Source of the DNA: an uncultured archaeon
GTDB taxonomy: Archaea; Thermoplasmatota; E2; DHVEG-1
Assembly (NCBI GenBank): GCA_902384685.1
Contig: CABMCU010000007.1
Coordinates: 1-40,686 of the forward strand
Reading direction: 5' to 3'
Length of the DNA: 40,686 bases
How positions within the stretch are numbered: the stretch's first letter is position 1; each line of letters starts with the position of its first letter. Below the pieces are notes generated by a model. The model searched no databases. It was not told the origin of the DNA and saw only the letters and a list, made by a program, of their open reading frames with translations. Below are positions 1 to 8,752 of this stretch, piece after piece. The position numbers and the translations under genes are program-made.

Positions 1-999
1 GGTTTTAAACTAGCTGAACTTGTCGCTTTGACAAACTAATCAGAGAGAATAGCAAAAGTCATCAAAGAAGGGCAAATGTTTATTTTAGAATCAACCGTAC
101 CACCTGGAACTTCTGAAAATCTCGTCATTCCCATATTACGAAAGAATATGAAGAAATATTTTTATTATGCTCATTGTCCGGAACGCGCGATCCCTGGAAA
201 AACACTTACTGAAATGGTTTTTAACGATCGAATAATCGGAGGATTGGACGTAAAATCCGCTAAATTAACTCAACATCTCTATTCGTCTTTCGTCAAAGGT
301 ACTATCTATATTACGAATACAAAAACTGCAGAATTTGTAAAGTTGATGGAAAACACCTTCCGAGACATCAATATTGCTTTAGCAAATGAATTTGCATTGA
401 TGGCCGAGGAATTCGAAATCGATGTGTGGAAAGCCATCGAAATGGCCAATAGGCACCCTCGGGTGGATATCCTTAAACCTGGACCTGGTGTTGGTGGTCA
501 CTGCATCGCGGTAGATCCGTTATTTTTAGCAGAAAAAAGCAGTAGATCTCGAATTGTGAGCTTGGCAAGAGAAATCAATGACTCCATGCCTGCTTATGTC
601 ATAAAAGTAGTAAAAGATATATTAAAGGATATTGAAAATCCAACTATCACACTTCTTGGTTTAGCGTATAAAGGAAACGTTGATGATACGAGAGAAAGCC
701 CCTCGTTTAAGATAAAAAAGATAGCAGAAAGTGAAGGAATGACTGTTAAATTGTATGATCCGCTCATCCGAAATTTTCCGGGAAATCTACACACTATTAA
801 CGAAGCGGTACAAGATGCCGATTGTATTGTCTTAGTAACAGACCACGATATTTTTAAAACCATTGACCCAAAATCTTTACCGGTACGAAAGAAAAATCTG
901 ATTGATACTCGGAACATCCTGAATCATCCTCTCTGGAGAGATGCAGGGTACCACGTAAGAATATTAGGAGTTGGATCACTCTCGGAGATATTAACATAA
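1..999 (+). pseudogene. UDP-N-acetyl-D-mannosamine/glucosamine 6-dehydrogenase family (WecC-like), 5' truncated by the window edge and carrying an in-frame TAA at 37-39
   Basis: ORF 76-999 has ILESTVPPGT, KLMENTFRDINIALANE, GPGVGGHCIAVDP and LGLAYKGNVDDTRESPS, typical of the family. The same frame upstream reads GFKLAELVALTN*SERIAKVIKEGQM, which looks like family sequence interrupted by TAA. Confidence 0.75.
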
Positions 1000-1055
1000 A
1001 AGATACTTTTTGTTTTAAGTTGGAGTAAATAAAAAAAGAAGAAAAAAGACCGTGG

Positions 1056-1160
1056 TTATTTCTCCGCGAGCTCATCGTAGGGCTCATCCCGGTATTTATC
1101 AGAGACCTCTATGATTTCTAATACCAATCCTTGTGGCGTGATTTTTACGAATTCAACCAT
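1056..1160 (-). CDS. 34-aa small ORF MVEFVKITPQGLVLEIIEVSDKYRDEPYDELAEK
   Basis: Below the ORF-track cutoff. GGAGGAGG Shine-Dalgarno just upstream of ATG; TATA-like ATTTATATAT upstream on the minus strand; charged, protein-like composition. Confidence 0.5.
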   Translation of the reverse strand: MVEFVKITPQGLVLEIIEVSDKYRDEPYDELAEK

Positions 1161-1255
1161 TGTTCCTCCTCCAAGAGCAACATCATTGTGGTTATACCAT
1201 TGTATGGTGGTGATGTGTAGAATGTCGCCTCCTTATGTACTTAATATGAAAGGTC

Positions 1256-1265
1256 ATATATAAAT
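1256..1265 (-). promoter_or_regulatory. Putative archaeal TATA box for the 1056-1160 small ORF
   Basis: Minus strand ATTTATATAT, about 22 nt upstream of an AAGGAGG motif (1228-1234). Confidence 0.35.
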
Positions 1266-1476
1266 CTTCATAAAAAATATAATAAATATATTTGCTGCAT
1301 TTCATCAGGGTTAATCTATACAGAAAGCTTCCTATATGAAATAAACTTGAATTGCATTAAATAATATACACAGATTTTGTATCCCTTTTTGATGTAGAGT
1401 TTTTCAGGATGAAGCTTGGTATGTTGAAAATAATTTGAGCTTACAGCTGTCCTTACGAAATGATTTTCTTTACGAT

Positions 1477-1650
1477 TTAAACGCTTTTTCCAACATCCCA
1501 GACAGTTATGAGTGCGAGCAAACCTACTACAGGTGTGATGAACATCGCGAGACTCGATGAGACACCGATGAACAATCCACCAAGATAAGGGTGTAGGATA
1601 AAATTTTTGTTAACAATCTTCTTCAGTACAATAGAAAGTTTTATTAAAAG
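1477..1650 (-). pseudogene. C-terminal remnant of a membrane protein
   Basis: Stop-to-stop reading ...ILHPYLGGLFIGVSSSLAMFITPVVGLLALITVWDVGKSV* with two hydrophobic stretches; no plausible ATG/GTG start. Confidence 0.3.
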
Positions 1651-1698
1651 AGAGTAGTATTATTTTAACGTAAATAATTTTATATTTTTGGATATAAA

Positions 1699-2145
1699 AT
1701 GAGGAAAAAAATAATTCTTATAATAATGATTCTGCTATTAATTACGATTACTGTATTTTTTATAGGTTTATCAAGCAATCCCACTAATCACCAGGGTTAC
1801 ACTAATATTACTGTTGAACAAGCCTATAATCTTTTGACGAATGCCTCAAATGGTATACAGATACCCATTGATGTACGAACAGATTCCGAGTGGACAATCG
1901 CACACATTGACACCCCCGCTCCAGAAAACCCACAACATTGGCCGAATTTACAACAAGGAGTAAATCTCACTGAATTCATGGAATTATACAAAGGGAAAGA
2001 AATCATCCTCTACTGCAGAGCAGGAGTGAGGAGCAAAACTGCTGCAAACATGCTTGTTGAACATCATTTCAATGGCACTATTTACAATATGATCGGCGGG
2101 ATTGACGCATGGATACTTGCAGGATATCCAACGAAAGCAAGTTAA
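1699..2145 (+). CDS. Secreted or membrane-anchored rhodanese-like domain protein
   Basis: N-terminal hydrophobic segment; PIDVRTDSEWTIAHI and active-site-like loop YCRAGVRSKTAANML followed by GGIDAWILAGYP. Confidence 0.85.
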   Translation: MRKKIILIIMILLLITITVFFIGLSSNPTNHQGYTNITVEQAYNLLTNASNGIQIPIDVRTDSEWTIAHIDTPAPENPQHWPNLQQGVNLTEFMELYKGKEIILYCRAGVRSKTAANMLVEHHFNGTIYNMIGGIDAWILAGYPTKAS

Positions 2146-2268
2146 AAATAAAAACTAGATTAAAGGACCCTGAGGGAATTGTGTCTAAAGATAGTACATC
2201 TTATGCTGATCGGTAATAAGTAATATCAAAGTCAATCTGGAAGCGTGGAGAAGAGATCGGAAATGTTT

Positions 2269-2406
2269 TTATACCTTTTTCTCCGGTTTTTTCCTCAGGT
2301 AGTAGCTCGATGCTCCATGCACTTTTTTTCTTTGTGCCATGGTCACTGCAGCAAAGATCCATAACACCATGGCAAAAAACCATTCAAGAATTTCTTTTGG
2401 TGTCAT
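2269..2406 (-). CDS. 45-aa single-TM small protein MTPKEILEWFFAMVLWIFAAVTMAQRKKVHGASSYYLRKKPEKKV
   Basis: Below the ORF-track cutoff; GGTGAGAGG upstream of ATG; hydrophobic helix then basic tail; resembles the 4912-5069 reading. Confidence 0.5.
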   Translation of the reverse strand: MTPKEILEWFFAMVLWIFAAVTMAQRKKVHGASSYYLRKKPEKKV

Positions 2407-2756
2407 CCTCTCACCTTTTCACTACGGGAAAATTATGATATTCTATCTCCTCAACATCTCATTTACTTATTATTTTCCCTTTCTAGTGTCTAATGAGGAT
2501 ATGTCTTAATATAAAATAAGCTTATCGGTTTTTCTTCCAATCAACTAAAAATGAGCCGCTTTTTTCTGTTTGTTGAAAACGAAGGAACTCTGAAACGTTT
2601 TGTCCGACAAGACCTGAGATGTTTTAGGAAGAGTGTGTTATTTAAGGAAGGATGATAGAACGAGTGAGTTCAAAGGATTCTTCATCTCATTGTCTCATTA
2701 TTTTTGTTCTGGGAAGATCTGCATGGCTGATGATCGTAGGCGAGGAATGTTTGCTT

Positions 2757-3095
2757 TTAGAATTTGCGTTTGCAATACCTGAATATTCCGACGGTGCTAA
2801 TCCCTATCACCATTATAATGATCCCGATCGAAAGTTTTGAGCCGACTTGAAACTATGGCGACTTGACGTCCATCTGTGATGTTTCTCTGTCGACATTTCT
2901 TGAGGCGCAATGGACGGTGAGTGTGACGGTATAGGGGCCAGTTGCTGAAAACGAATCAGTTACGGTTTTACCAGATCCGGTGGTGCCGTCTCCGAAATCC
3001 TTTTAGTAGCGTACAATACCGATATCATCGTTTGAACCGCAGCAGCAAATGTGAGGATATAGGTTATAGGTAGAACAATACATCCCATTGGAATC
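2757..3095 (-). pseudogene. PKD domain plus C-terminal transmembrane anchor remnant
   Basis: Minus-strand frame reads GSNDDIGIVRY*KDFGDGTTGSGKTVTDSFSATGPYTVTLTVHCASRNVDRETSQMDVKSP*FQVGSKLSIGIIIMVIGISTVGIFRYCKRKF*. TAA at 3003-3005 and TAG at 2853-2855; same frame as the 3096-4688 ORF. Confidence 0.7.
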
Positions 3096-4688
3096 CTATT
3101 TTGCTATAAATAATGCTTCTTTTGCATGAACCGTAAATGATTGTCCATCAGGTAATATCCCTGAATAATCATATGCAGTCGAGAGGCTCGGACAAATATT
3201 AACAATGACCCAGTAATTCTGAAACTCTCTGACGAACACGCCACCGTAATAATTGTGCGTCGAACCACTAATGACGCCTGGATTTGGATGCGCATATACT
3301 TGAAGCGAAGAATTTTGTATATCCCCTTTATAATTCTGGACTGGTTGCCCAAAGTCTGTGTCCATCATCGGATGGTACCCATTAATGATACTTCCAGTGG
3401 TCTCCTGTTCGAAAAACATCCAAGAATAGTACGCCTTTGAAATATCTGTTCCAATTGCAAGTAGAAAGCAGCCTATAGTGTATCTCATCCATTTCACCCT
3501 TTCATCATTAGGGGAGTCTATTGTACATCCGCTGTTAACTGCTATGATGTTCCCGAGTTGTGCCTGTTCATGGAGAAGATTAATCGGTACACATCCATAA
3601 TCCCATGAACCATCATATCCACCTGGCTGTGAGGAACTATCCCATCTCGCATGGATGAAACCTTCCCAGGTATGGATATGTGTTATTTGTTCACAGAACT
3701 GAGGAAATATCCATGCGTTTGGCATAATCATGTTACGGCTTGGAACAGAATTCAGTGCTGTCTTTACATTATGAATATGCGCTAGCATAAGAGTATTCCA
3801 ATTGTCTAGAAGGATCTGATCCCAATCTGAGAATGTTAATGTTCTTCTAAGAATAGTATCACCGTAATCGCTGTGCATCACCTTGGGATCTACACCTCCC
3901 CGGTCTAGCCAATAATATGCATCATCTAGAAACACACCGTCCGCACTTGGCGTGTCCTGAAGGAATTCGAGACACATAGTATTCGCAAAATAATCCGTCC
4001 ATGAGTTAACCATTACACTCGGATTCATGTAATACCCCTTATATGTGCCCTCATTTCTCCATATACGATGGTCAGAAGTTGTCCCATATATATCATGAAT
4101 AAACCAGTTCTCGTGAGTATTAATCACTGGCCATTCTTCCATCCAATCAGCCACCCAAATAAGATCGGCATATCCAATAATTTTTATATTTGGGTTGTAG
4201 GTTTTGATTTCAGACCCGTAATTGGTTGCCGCATCGCGGTTACAATCCAATAAATCAAAATGCTGTGCAACATACTGCCGATTGGCTGGGTTCTTCATCG
4301 TAAGGCTATATGCTATCGACATCTTCTGCAGTCTTCCAGACAATAAAGGAGGAGTATAAGTAGTAATATCGATATATCCGATGATAAATCGTGATGTAAA
4401 GTACGTCTTTGCAGTATCTTTGAAGTATGTGATATTCTGTCCAACAGTATAGTGAAGGAATTGAAGTGGTTTAACTATAGGAATCACCCATAAATCAACT
4501 GCATCGATGGTGATATATCCTCCTTCACCAGATCGATGGGTATAGCTGCCGAATATGAACCCTTTCTGTGATTCATACACATTGAAAGCTGAGGGATCTG
4601 ACCAATTACTTCCTGGTGTCACACTTACCTTAAAAAATAATAAAATTGTCGCAAAAACAATAACTTTCTTTCCCCAATTCTTTTCCAT
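3096..4688 (-). CDS. Secreted putative glycoside hydrolase (GHL-like TIM-barrel family)
   Basis: N-terminal signal-like segment; ADGVFLDDAYYWLDRGG, LMLAHIHNVKTALN, NYWVIVNICPS and C-terminal KEALFIAK resemble putative glycosidase (GHL) proteins. Confidence 0.55.
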   Translation of the reverse strand: MEKNWGKKVIVFATILLFFKVSVTPGSNWSDPSAFNVYESQKGFIFGSYTHRSGEGGYITIDAVDLWVIPIVKPLQFLHYTVGQNITYFKDTAKTYFTSRFIIGYIDITTYTPPLLSGRLQKMSIAYSLTMKNPANRQYVAQHFDLLDCNRDAATNYGSEIKTYNPNIKIIGYADLIWVADWMEEWPVINTHENWFIHDIYGTTSDHRIWRNEGTYKGYYMNPSVMVNSWTDYFANTMCLEFLQDTPSADGVFLDDAYYWLDRGGVDPKVMHSDYGDTILRRTLTFSDWDQILLDNWNTLMLAHIHNVKTALNSVPSRNMIMPNAWIFPQFCEQITHIHTWEGFIHARWDSSSQPGGYDGSWDYGCVPINLLHEQAQLGNIIAVNSGCTIDSPNDERVKWMRYTIGCFLLAIGTDISKAYYSWMFFEQETTGSIINGYHPMMDTDFGQPVQNYKGDIQNSSLQVYAHPNPGVISGSTHNYYGGVFVREFQNYWVIVNICPSLSTAYDYSGILPDGQSFTVHAKEALFIAK

Positions 4689-4911
4689 GTTTCTTTCAGC
4701 TACCCCGTAATAAAAAGGATAAAGTTGTCATCCAATCGTTATATTTAATAGTTATCAGAAAGATAAATATAGGGTGATTAAAAGGGAATACTTATAACAA
4801 TGTTCAACAAATGGAGAAAAAAACAGTTTTTTTTGGTAGATTGTCGGAAAGAGTTGACTTTAGACTTCATATATCATATTTCTTTCTCGCTAACTAGAGT
4901 GGAGTGAGAAG

Positions 4912-5069
4912 ATGAAATCGAAGGAAATAGTCGAATGGTTTTTACCACTGTGCTCTATATCTTCTTTACGCTAATGATGCATGACACACAAAAACAAAAG
5001 CGTGTGATGAAAGAAATAGAGACCCAGAATGCAAACTTGAGCTATAGCCAGCGACCACTTTTCAATTAA
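4912..5069 (+). pseudogene. Small single-TM protein, possible paralogue of 2269-2406, with an apparent 1-nt deletion in a T run
   Basis: GGAGTGAG then ATG gives MKSKEIVEWF; the reading continues only after a shift at TTTTT (4938-4942): FTTVLYIFFTLMMHDTQKQKRVMKEIETQNANLSYSQRPLFN*. The second frame also has its own ATG at 4935. Confidence 0.45.
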
Positions 5070-5165
5070 TTTGTAGAGGAAGAATGGAATGCGCTAAGCG
5101 ACTGAGAAAATTATAATAAAAAAAACTGCGGATGAACCATTGACAATAATAAAAAAACTATATAA

Positions 5166-6332
5166 TTAAGTATTAGTAAGACGGGTAAAATAATAGCTAT
5201 GACCTTTTTCTAATAAGAAAAACGTGTCACCGTTGGCTACTCCAATTTTATTCCCAGCTTCACTGAAGAGTTCCCATTGATCATTATCTGGAGGGGAAAA
5301 AAGGACATTATGAGTAAATTGACACAATGATAGATCTATGGTATAATTACCTTCATTGTTTTTTCTAACTTTAAAATTGTTTCTATCTACTTTATATTCG
5401 ATTGCTTGAGTGTGATTAATATTAATGAGGTTATGTTGATAAATCCAATCAATGTAGTCTTGCCAAAGCGTAAGATTATTCTTTTGATTTGGATCATTTA
5501 ATAACCCTGGATGGCATCGCATGAAGATAATTTCTCGATTTTTTATATAATCTCCATATAATTTTTGTGCTTCTGGTAGTGTTTTACATGTGCCCCAATC
5601 CCAACCAAAGCCTGGATCACATGAACTCCCTATGTATTCTACAGCAGGGATATTTCCATCTGGAAACCGACCGTTATTGTTTATATTGGAAAAACCCTCA
5701 CCATAAATAGGCCAGTACGTTTCACTGAAACTTTTAAGAGCCAGAGTTATATTGTAATTTCCCCAGGAACTCCGTCCTAACCAGAAATGTGGTTTTACAT
5801 GGTAATTATTGTATAAGTTCCAAAGCGCAAAATAAATTGTTTTATTTGCTTGACTTAAATTGACATTATTCAAATCTTCTGCTTGTGAATGATTCCAATC
5901 ATGACAGGTCACAAATATATAACTTCTATTAAGGAACTCTATACTTTTATCAATATTTATTTGTGAAAATGCCGGGTATATAGGACCGAATTCTTTTACG
6001 ACTGAATAATTACGAAACTCATTTCCAAAATATTCGAGAATCCATGGAGAAGCAAAAATGACTAGGATATTGACGTATCCCCCGTAACTATGAATTTGTT
6101 GAGAAAGACCATCAAATCCTTTATTAGGGGGGTAATTATCCTCTGGATAGTAATCATCAAATGACCAAGTGATTTTTTTTATAGTAAAATATTTGCTAAT
6201 AGGACTTTCTGGTGCGTCTGCATTTATAATTTTTATGCCTTTTAGATCATTATTTGTTGTGTTAGTACATCCAGTTAATAATCCTGTAAGAATTATTATT
6301 GAAGTAACTAACACTATTACCAGTTTTTTCAT
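5166..6332 (-). CDS. Predicted lipoprotein, NodB/polysaccharide-deacetylase-like
   Basis: Lipobox-like LTGLLTGCTN; ITWSFDDY (FDD motif) and CHDWNH (HxxxH motif). Confidence 0.55.
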   Translation of the reverse strand: MKKLVIVLVTSIIILTGLLTGCTNTTNNDLKGIKIINADAPESPISKYFTIKKITWSFDDYYPEDNYPPNKGFDGLSQQIHSYGGYVNILVIFASPWILEYFGNEFRNYSVVKEFGPIYPAFSQINIDKSIEFLNRSYIFVTCHDWNHSQAEDLNNVNLSQANKTIYFALWNLYNNYHVKPHFWLGRSSWGNYNITLALKSFSETYWPIYGEGFSNINNNGRFPDGNIPAVEYIGSSCDPGFGWDWGTCKTLPEAQKLYGDYIKNREIIFMRCHPGLLNDPNQKNNLTLWQDYIDWIYQHNLININHTQAIEYKVDRNNFKVRKNNEGNYTIDLSLCQFTHNVLFSPPDNDQWELFSEAGNKIGVANGDTFFLLEKGHSYYFTRLTNT

Positions 6333-6579
6333 ATATTTTCTCTCCTGACAAAATAAATTTGATTATTTAAATCTTATTGAATTTGGTAATTTTTATCTTT
6401 TCATGTTATTACTTTCTCATTTCAAATAAACATGGTCCTATGATCTTAATGCATTTACATCTGAAAACTTCGAAAACGATGATATCGAAGATGTGTTTCT
6501 TAATTGTCGTTTTTAGCCATAGAAAATCGATTTATAAGATGGTGAAGATGATTTTCCGTAGATTTCGTATATATTTTTT

Positions 6580-8394
6580 TTAGGTGATAATAATCGTCTT
6601 GGAAATCGAATCAATTTGGCCGTTTTCATTTGTTATAGTAAGTCTCACGTTATAAGAACCTGGATTCCTATATATATGGCTTGCTTGATTTATTTGGTTA
6701 GATCCATAGATAATTCCGTTATTGCGTCCCATTGAATCGTAGGCGATTTTTCCGTTATCATTCATCATCCACCAACTCACAAGACCATCGGTAGTAATAT
6801 TTCCATTGTAGTTCTTCTGTATTTCTGTTCCATTTAGGGTGCGGTTATAAATCCTCATGTCTTTAATAGAGCCATTGAAAGCTTCTGACCAAACTGGAGG
6901 AGCCATTGCTCCAATCCGTTTAGGAAACTTATTTCCCGCGGGAGTAATATTTTTACTTTGGGTTTCTTTTAGCCAACCATCTATATAGAATCCAACATTT
7001 GAACTGTTCCATGTAGCTGTCACATAATACCATGTGTATGGTTTAAAATCAGTTAAAAACGTATGCTGTTCTAGTTGAGTATTATTTGTAAGAACGAGTC
7101 GTAACATATTATTAATGATGATAAAACTTGGGTGTCTTTCTCCATAATCAGCGCTCGTTGTAAAAATTGTTCTCGTTCCAAGTAATTCTTTTGGGTAGAT
7201 CCATGCTTCGATTGTTCCTTCAACTGGTTGCATATTTGAATCATTTCCGCAATCAATATAGTTATCGATTCCGTCAAAATCTAAACCGATAGTGTTTCCG
7301 TAACTAATGTTTCTATCTCCGAAGTCCCATTTCCATTCAATAATTCTGCCTTCTGGACTTGTGGTGTTGCTTGTGAAATAGATGAGGTCATTTAAATTAG
7401 GAATTTCTGGTGAGTAGGTGAAATTTGCTTTAGGTGGTGTATGATAATAAACATTTATCCATTGATGTATTTCTCTATATGCATTGCTAATTTTTTGTTT
7501 TGCTATATCGATATAATCTTTATCTCTGTTATATTGAGGTGTTTGCATTTTATTTAACAAAAAGGTCAGTGTGAATGTGCCGTTTCTATTTATAATAAAA
7601 CTCTTGGAAGAATAATTTATATCCATATGATTTAGTGTGCAGTTAGTTTTATAAATAAACCACATATTTTGCATAGCATATTCGATTTTATTTGCTGACT
7701 CATTATAAACTTGAGTATAATTGATAAGCCATAATTCAACAGTATAATTAATAGTTTTATATTCATGGTTCATGATTTCTATGATTCTTGTAGTGTTAAC
7801 TCCATTGGTCAGATTCTTTGAGAATTTTTCTGAATTTTTATCTAACCCTACAAGGTAGAATTCTGTGAATTTTTCTCCTGTTTTTGGCATCAATATAATA
7901 TAGGAAGATAATATCACAGCTATTATTATTGAGATGATTATTACTATATTAAGCGTATAATTTAATTTATTTTGCGACTTTTGGAGAGGTAGATGAAGAG
8001 ATATCCTGAATCGTTCATCCGGACTGATTTTCATCCAGCGATACACAGCAACAAACCCAATGCTTATAATAAAAATGCAAATAGAGAACAGGACAGATTC
8101 TAAGCGTATTCCCCATGGCGTATAATTTAACACGAAACAGAAAAGGGGAACAAGAGCTATCGAAAAACCAAAGCTTAACGAAATTCTTTCTATTATATTC
8201 ATACCTTGATTGTTTTTCCGAGGAGGGAATAATGCATAAATTAGTATATACCCTGGTATGAAAAGAATGAAGGGAAAACCTAGTATAATCCTAATGAATC
8301 CCTCAATATTGAACAAGGATATCGGGACTAATATAATACTCCATAGCATACATAGAATTATATCGATTGGTAAACTCTTATATAGAATATTCAT
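6580..8394 (-). CDS. DUF1616-like membrane protein with C-terminal PKD domain interrupted by a LamG/ConA-like domain
   Basis: N-terminal FILFIPGYILIYALFPP...IERISLSFGFSIALVPL; PKD halves IIEWKWDFGDRNISYG and ASHIYRNPGSYNVRLTITNENG separated by LDFDGIDNYIDCGN...GTIEAWIYP...WYYVTATWNSS...IKDMRIYNRTLNGTEI. Confidence 0.75.
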   Translation of the reverse strand: MNILYKSLPIDIILCMLWSIILVPISLFNIEGFIRIILGFPFILFIPGYILIYALFPPRKNNQGMNIIERISLSFGFSIALVPLFCFVLNYTPWGIRLESVLFSICIFIISIGFVAVYRWMKISPDERFRISLHLPLQKSQNKLNYTLNIVIIISIIIAVILSSYIILMPKTGEKFTEFYLVGLDKNSEKFSKNLTNGVNTTRIIEIMNHEYKTINYTVELWLINYTQVYNESANKIEYAMQNMWFIYKTNCTLNHMDINYSSKSFIINRNGTFTLTFLLNKMQTPQYNRDKDYIDIAKQKISNAYREIHQWINVYYHTPPKANFTYSPEIPNLNDLIYFTSNTTSPEGRIIEWKWDFGDRNISYGNTIGLDFDGIDNYIDCGNDSNMQPVEGTIEAWIYPKELLGTRTIFTTSADYGERHPSFIIINNMLRLVLTNNTQLEQHTFLTDFKPYTWYYVTATWNSSNVGFYIDGWLKETQSKNITPAGNKFPKRIGAMAPPVWSEAFNGSIKDMRIYNRTLNGTEIQKNYNGNITTDGLVSWWMMNDNGKIAYDSMGRNNGIIYGSNQINQASHIYRNPGSYNVRLTITNENGQIDSISKTIIIT

Positions 8395-8710
8395 TTATTC
8401 ATGGTAAATGTGATAGATATTTAATATTTTTTTCTAATAATTGGTATTAAGATTAAAAACTATAGACTGATGAAGACAACAGTTATTTTAGTATTAAAAA
8501 TAATCAAATTCTCAACTAACTTTCATTCGATGAAAAAGAACTTTTATAAATAAAAACGATAGATTAAAAAAAAGTTTCTCTATATTATTTCTCTAATTTT
8601 TATTTTATAAATCTATAATTCTTTTTTAAAAACGAAGATTTTTATATGATTCTACTATTTTCAATATGCCTATATAATACTCCAAACTTTCCTTCCAATG
8701 TTATCAATAT

Positions 8711-8718
8711 TATATAAG
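8711..8718 (+). promoter_or_regulatory. Putative TATA box of the flippase gene
   Basis: TATATAAG about 35-42 nt upstream of the ATG at 8753. Confidence 0.3.
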
Positions 8719-8752
8719 AATTCAAAAAATCAATGATTAAACTTGTGTAAAT

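Noticed and set aside
594-1087. Minus-strand ORFs 594-917 and 854-1087
   Set aside because: Antisense to the sugar dehydrogenase or in the wrong frame relative to the small ORF at 1056-1160; no family resemblance.
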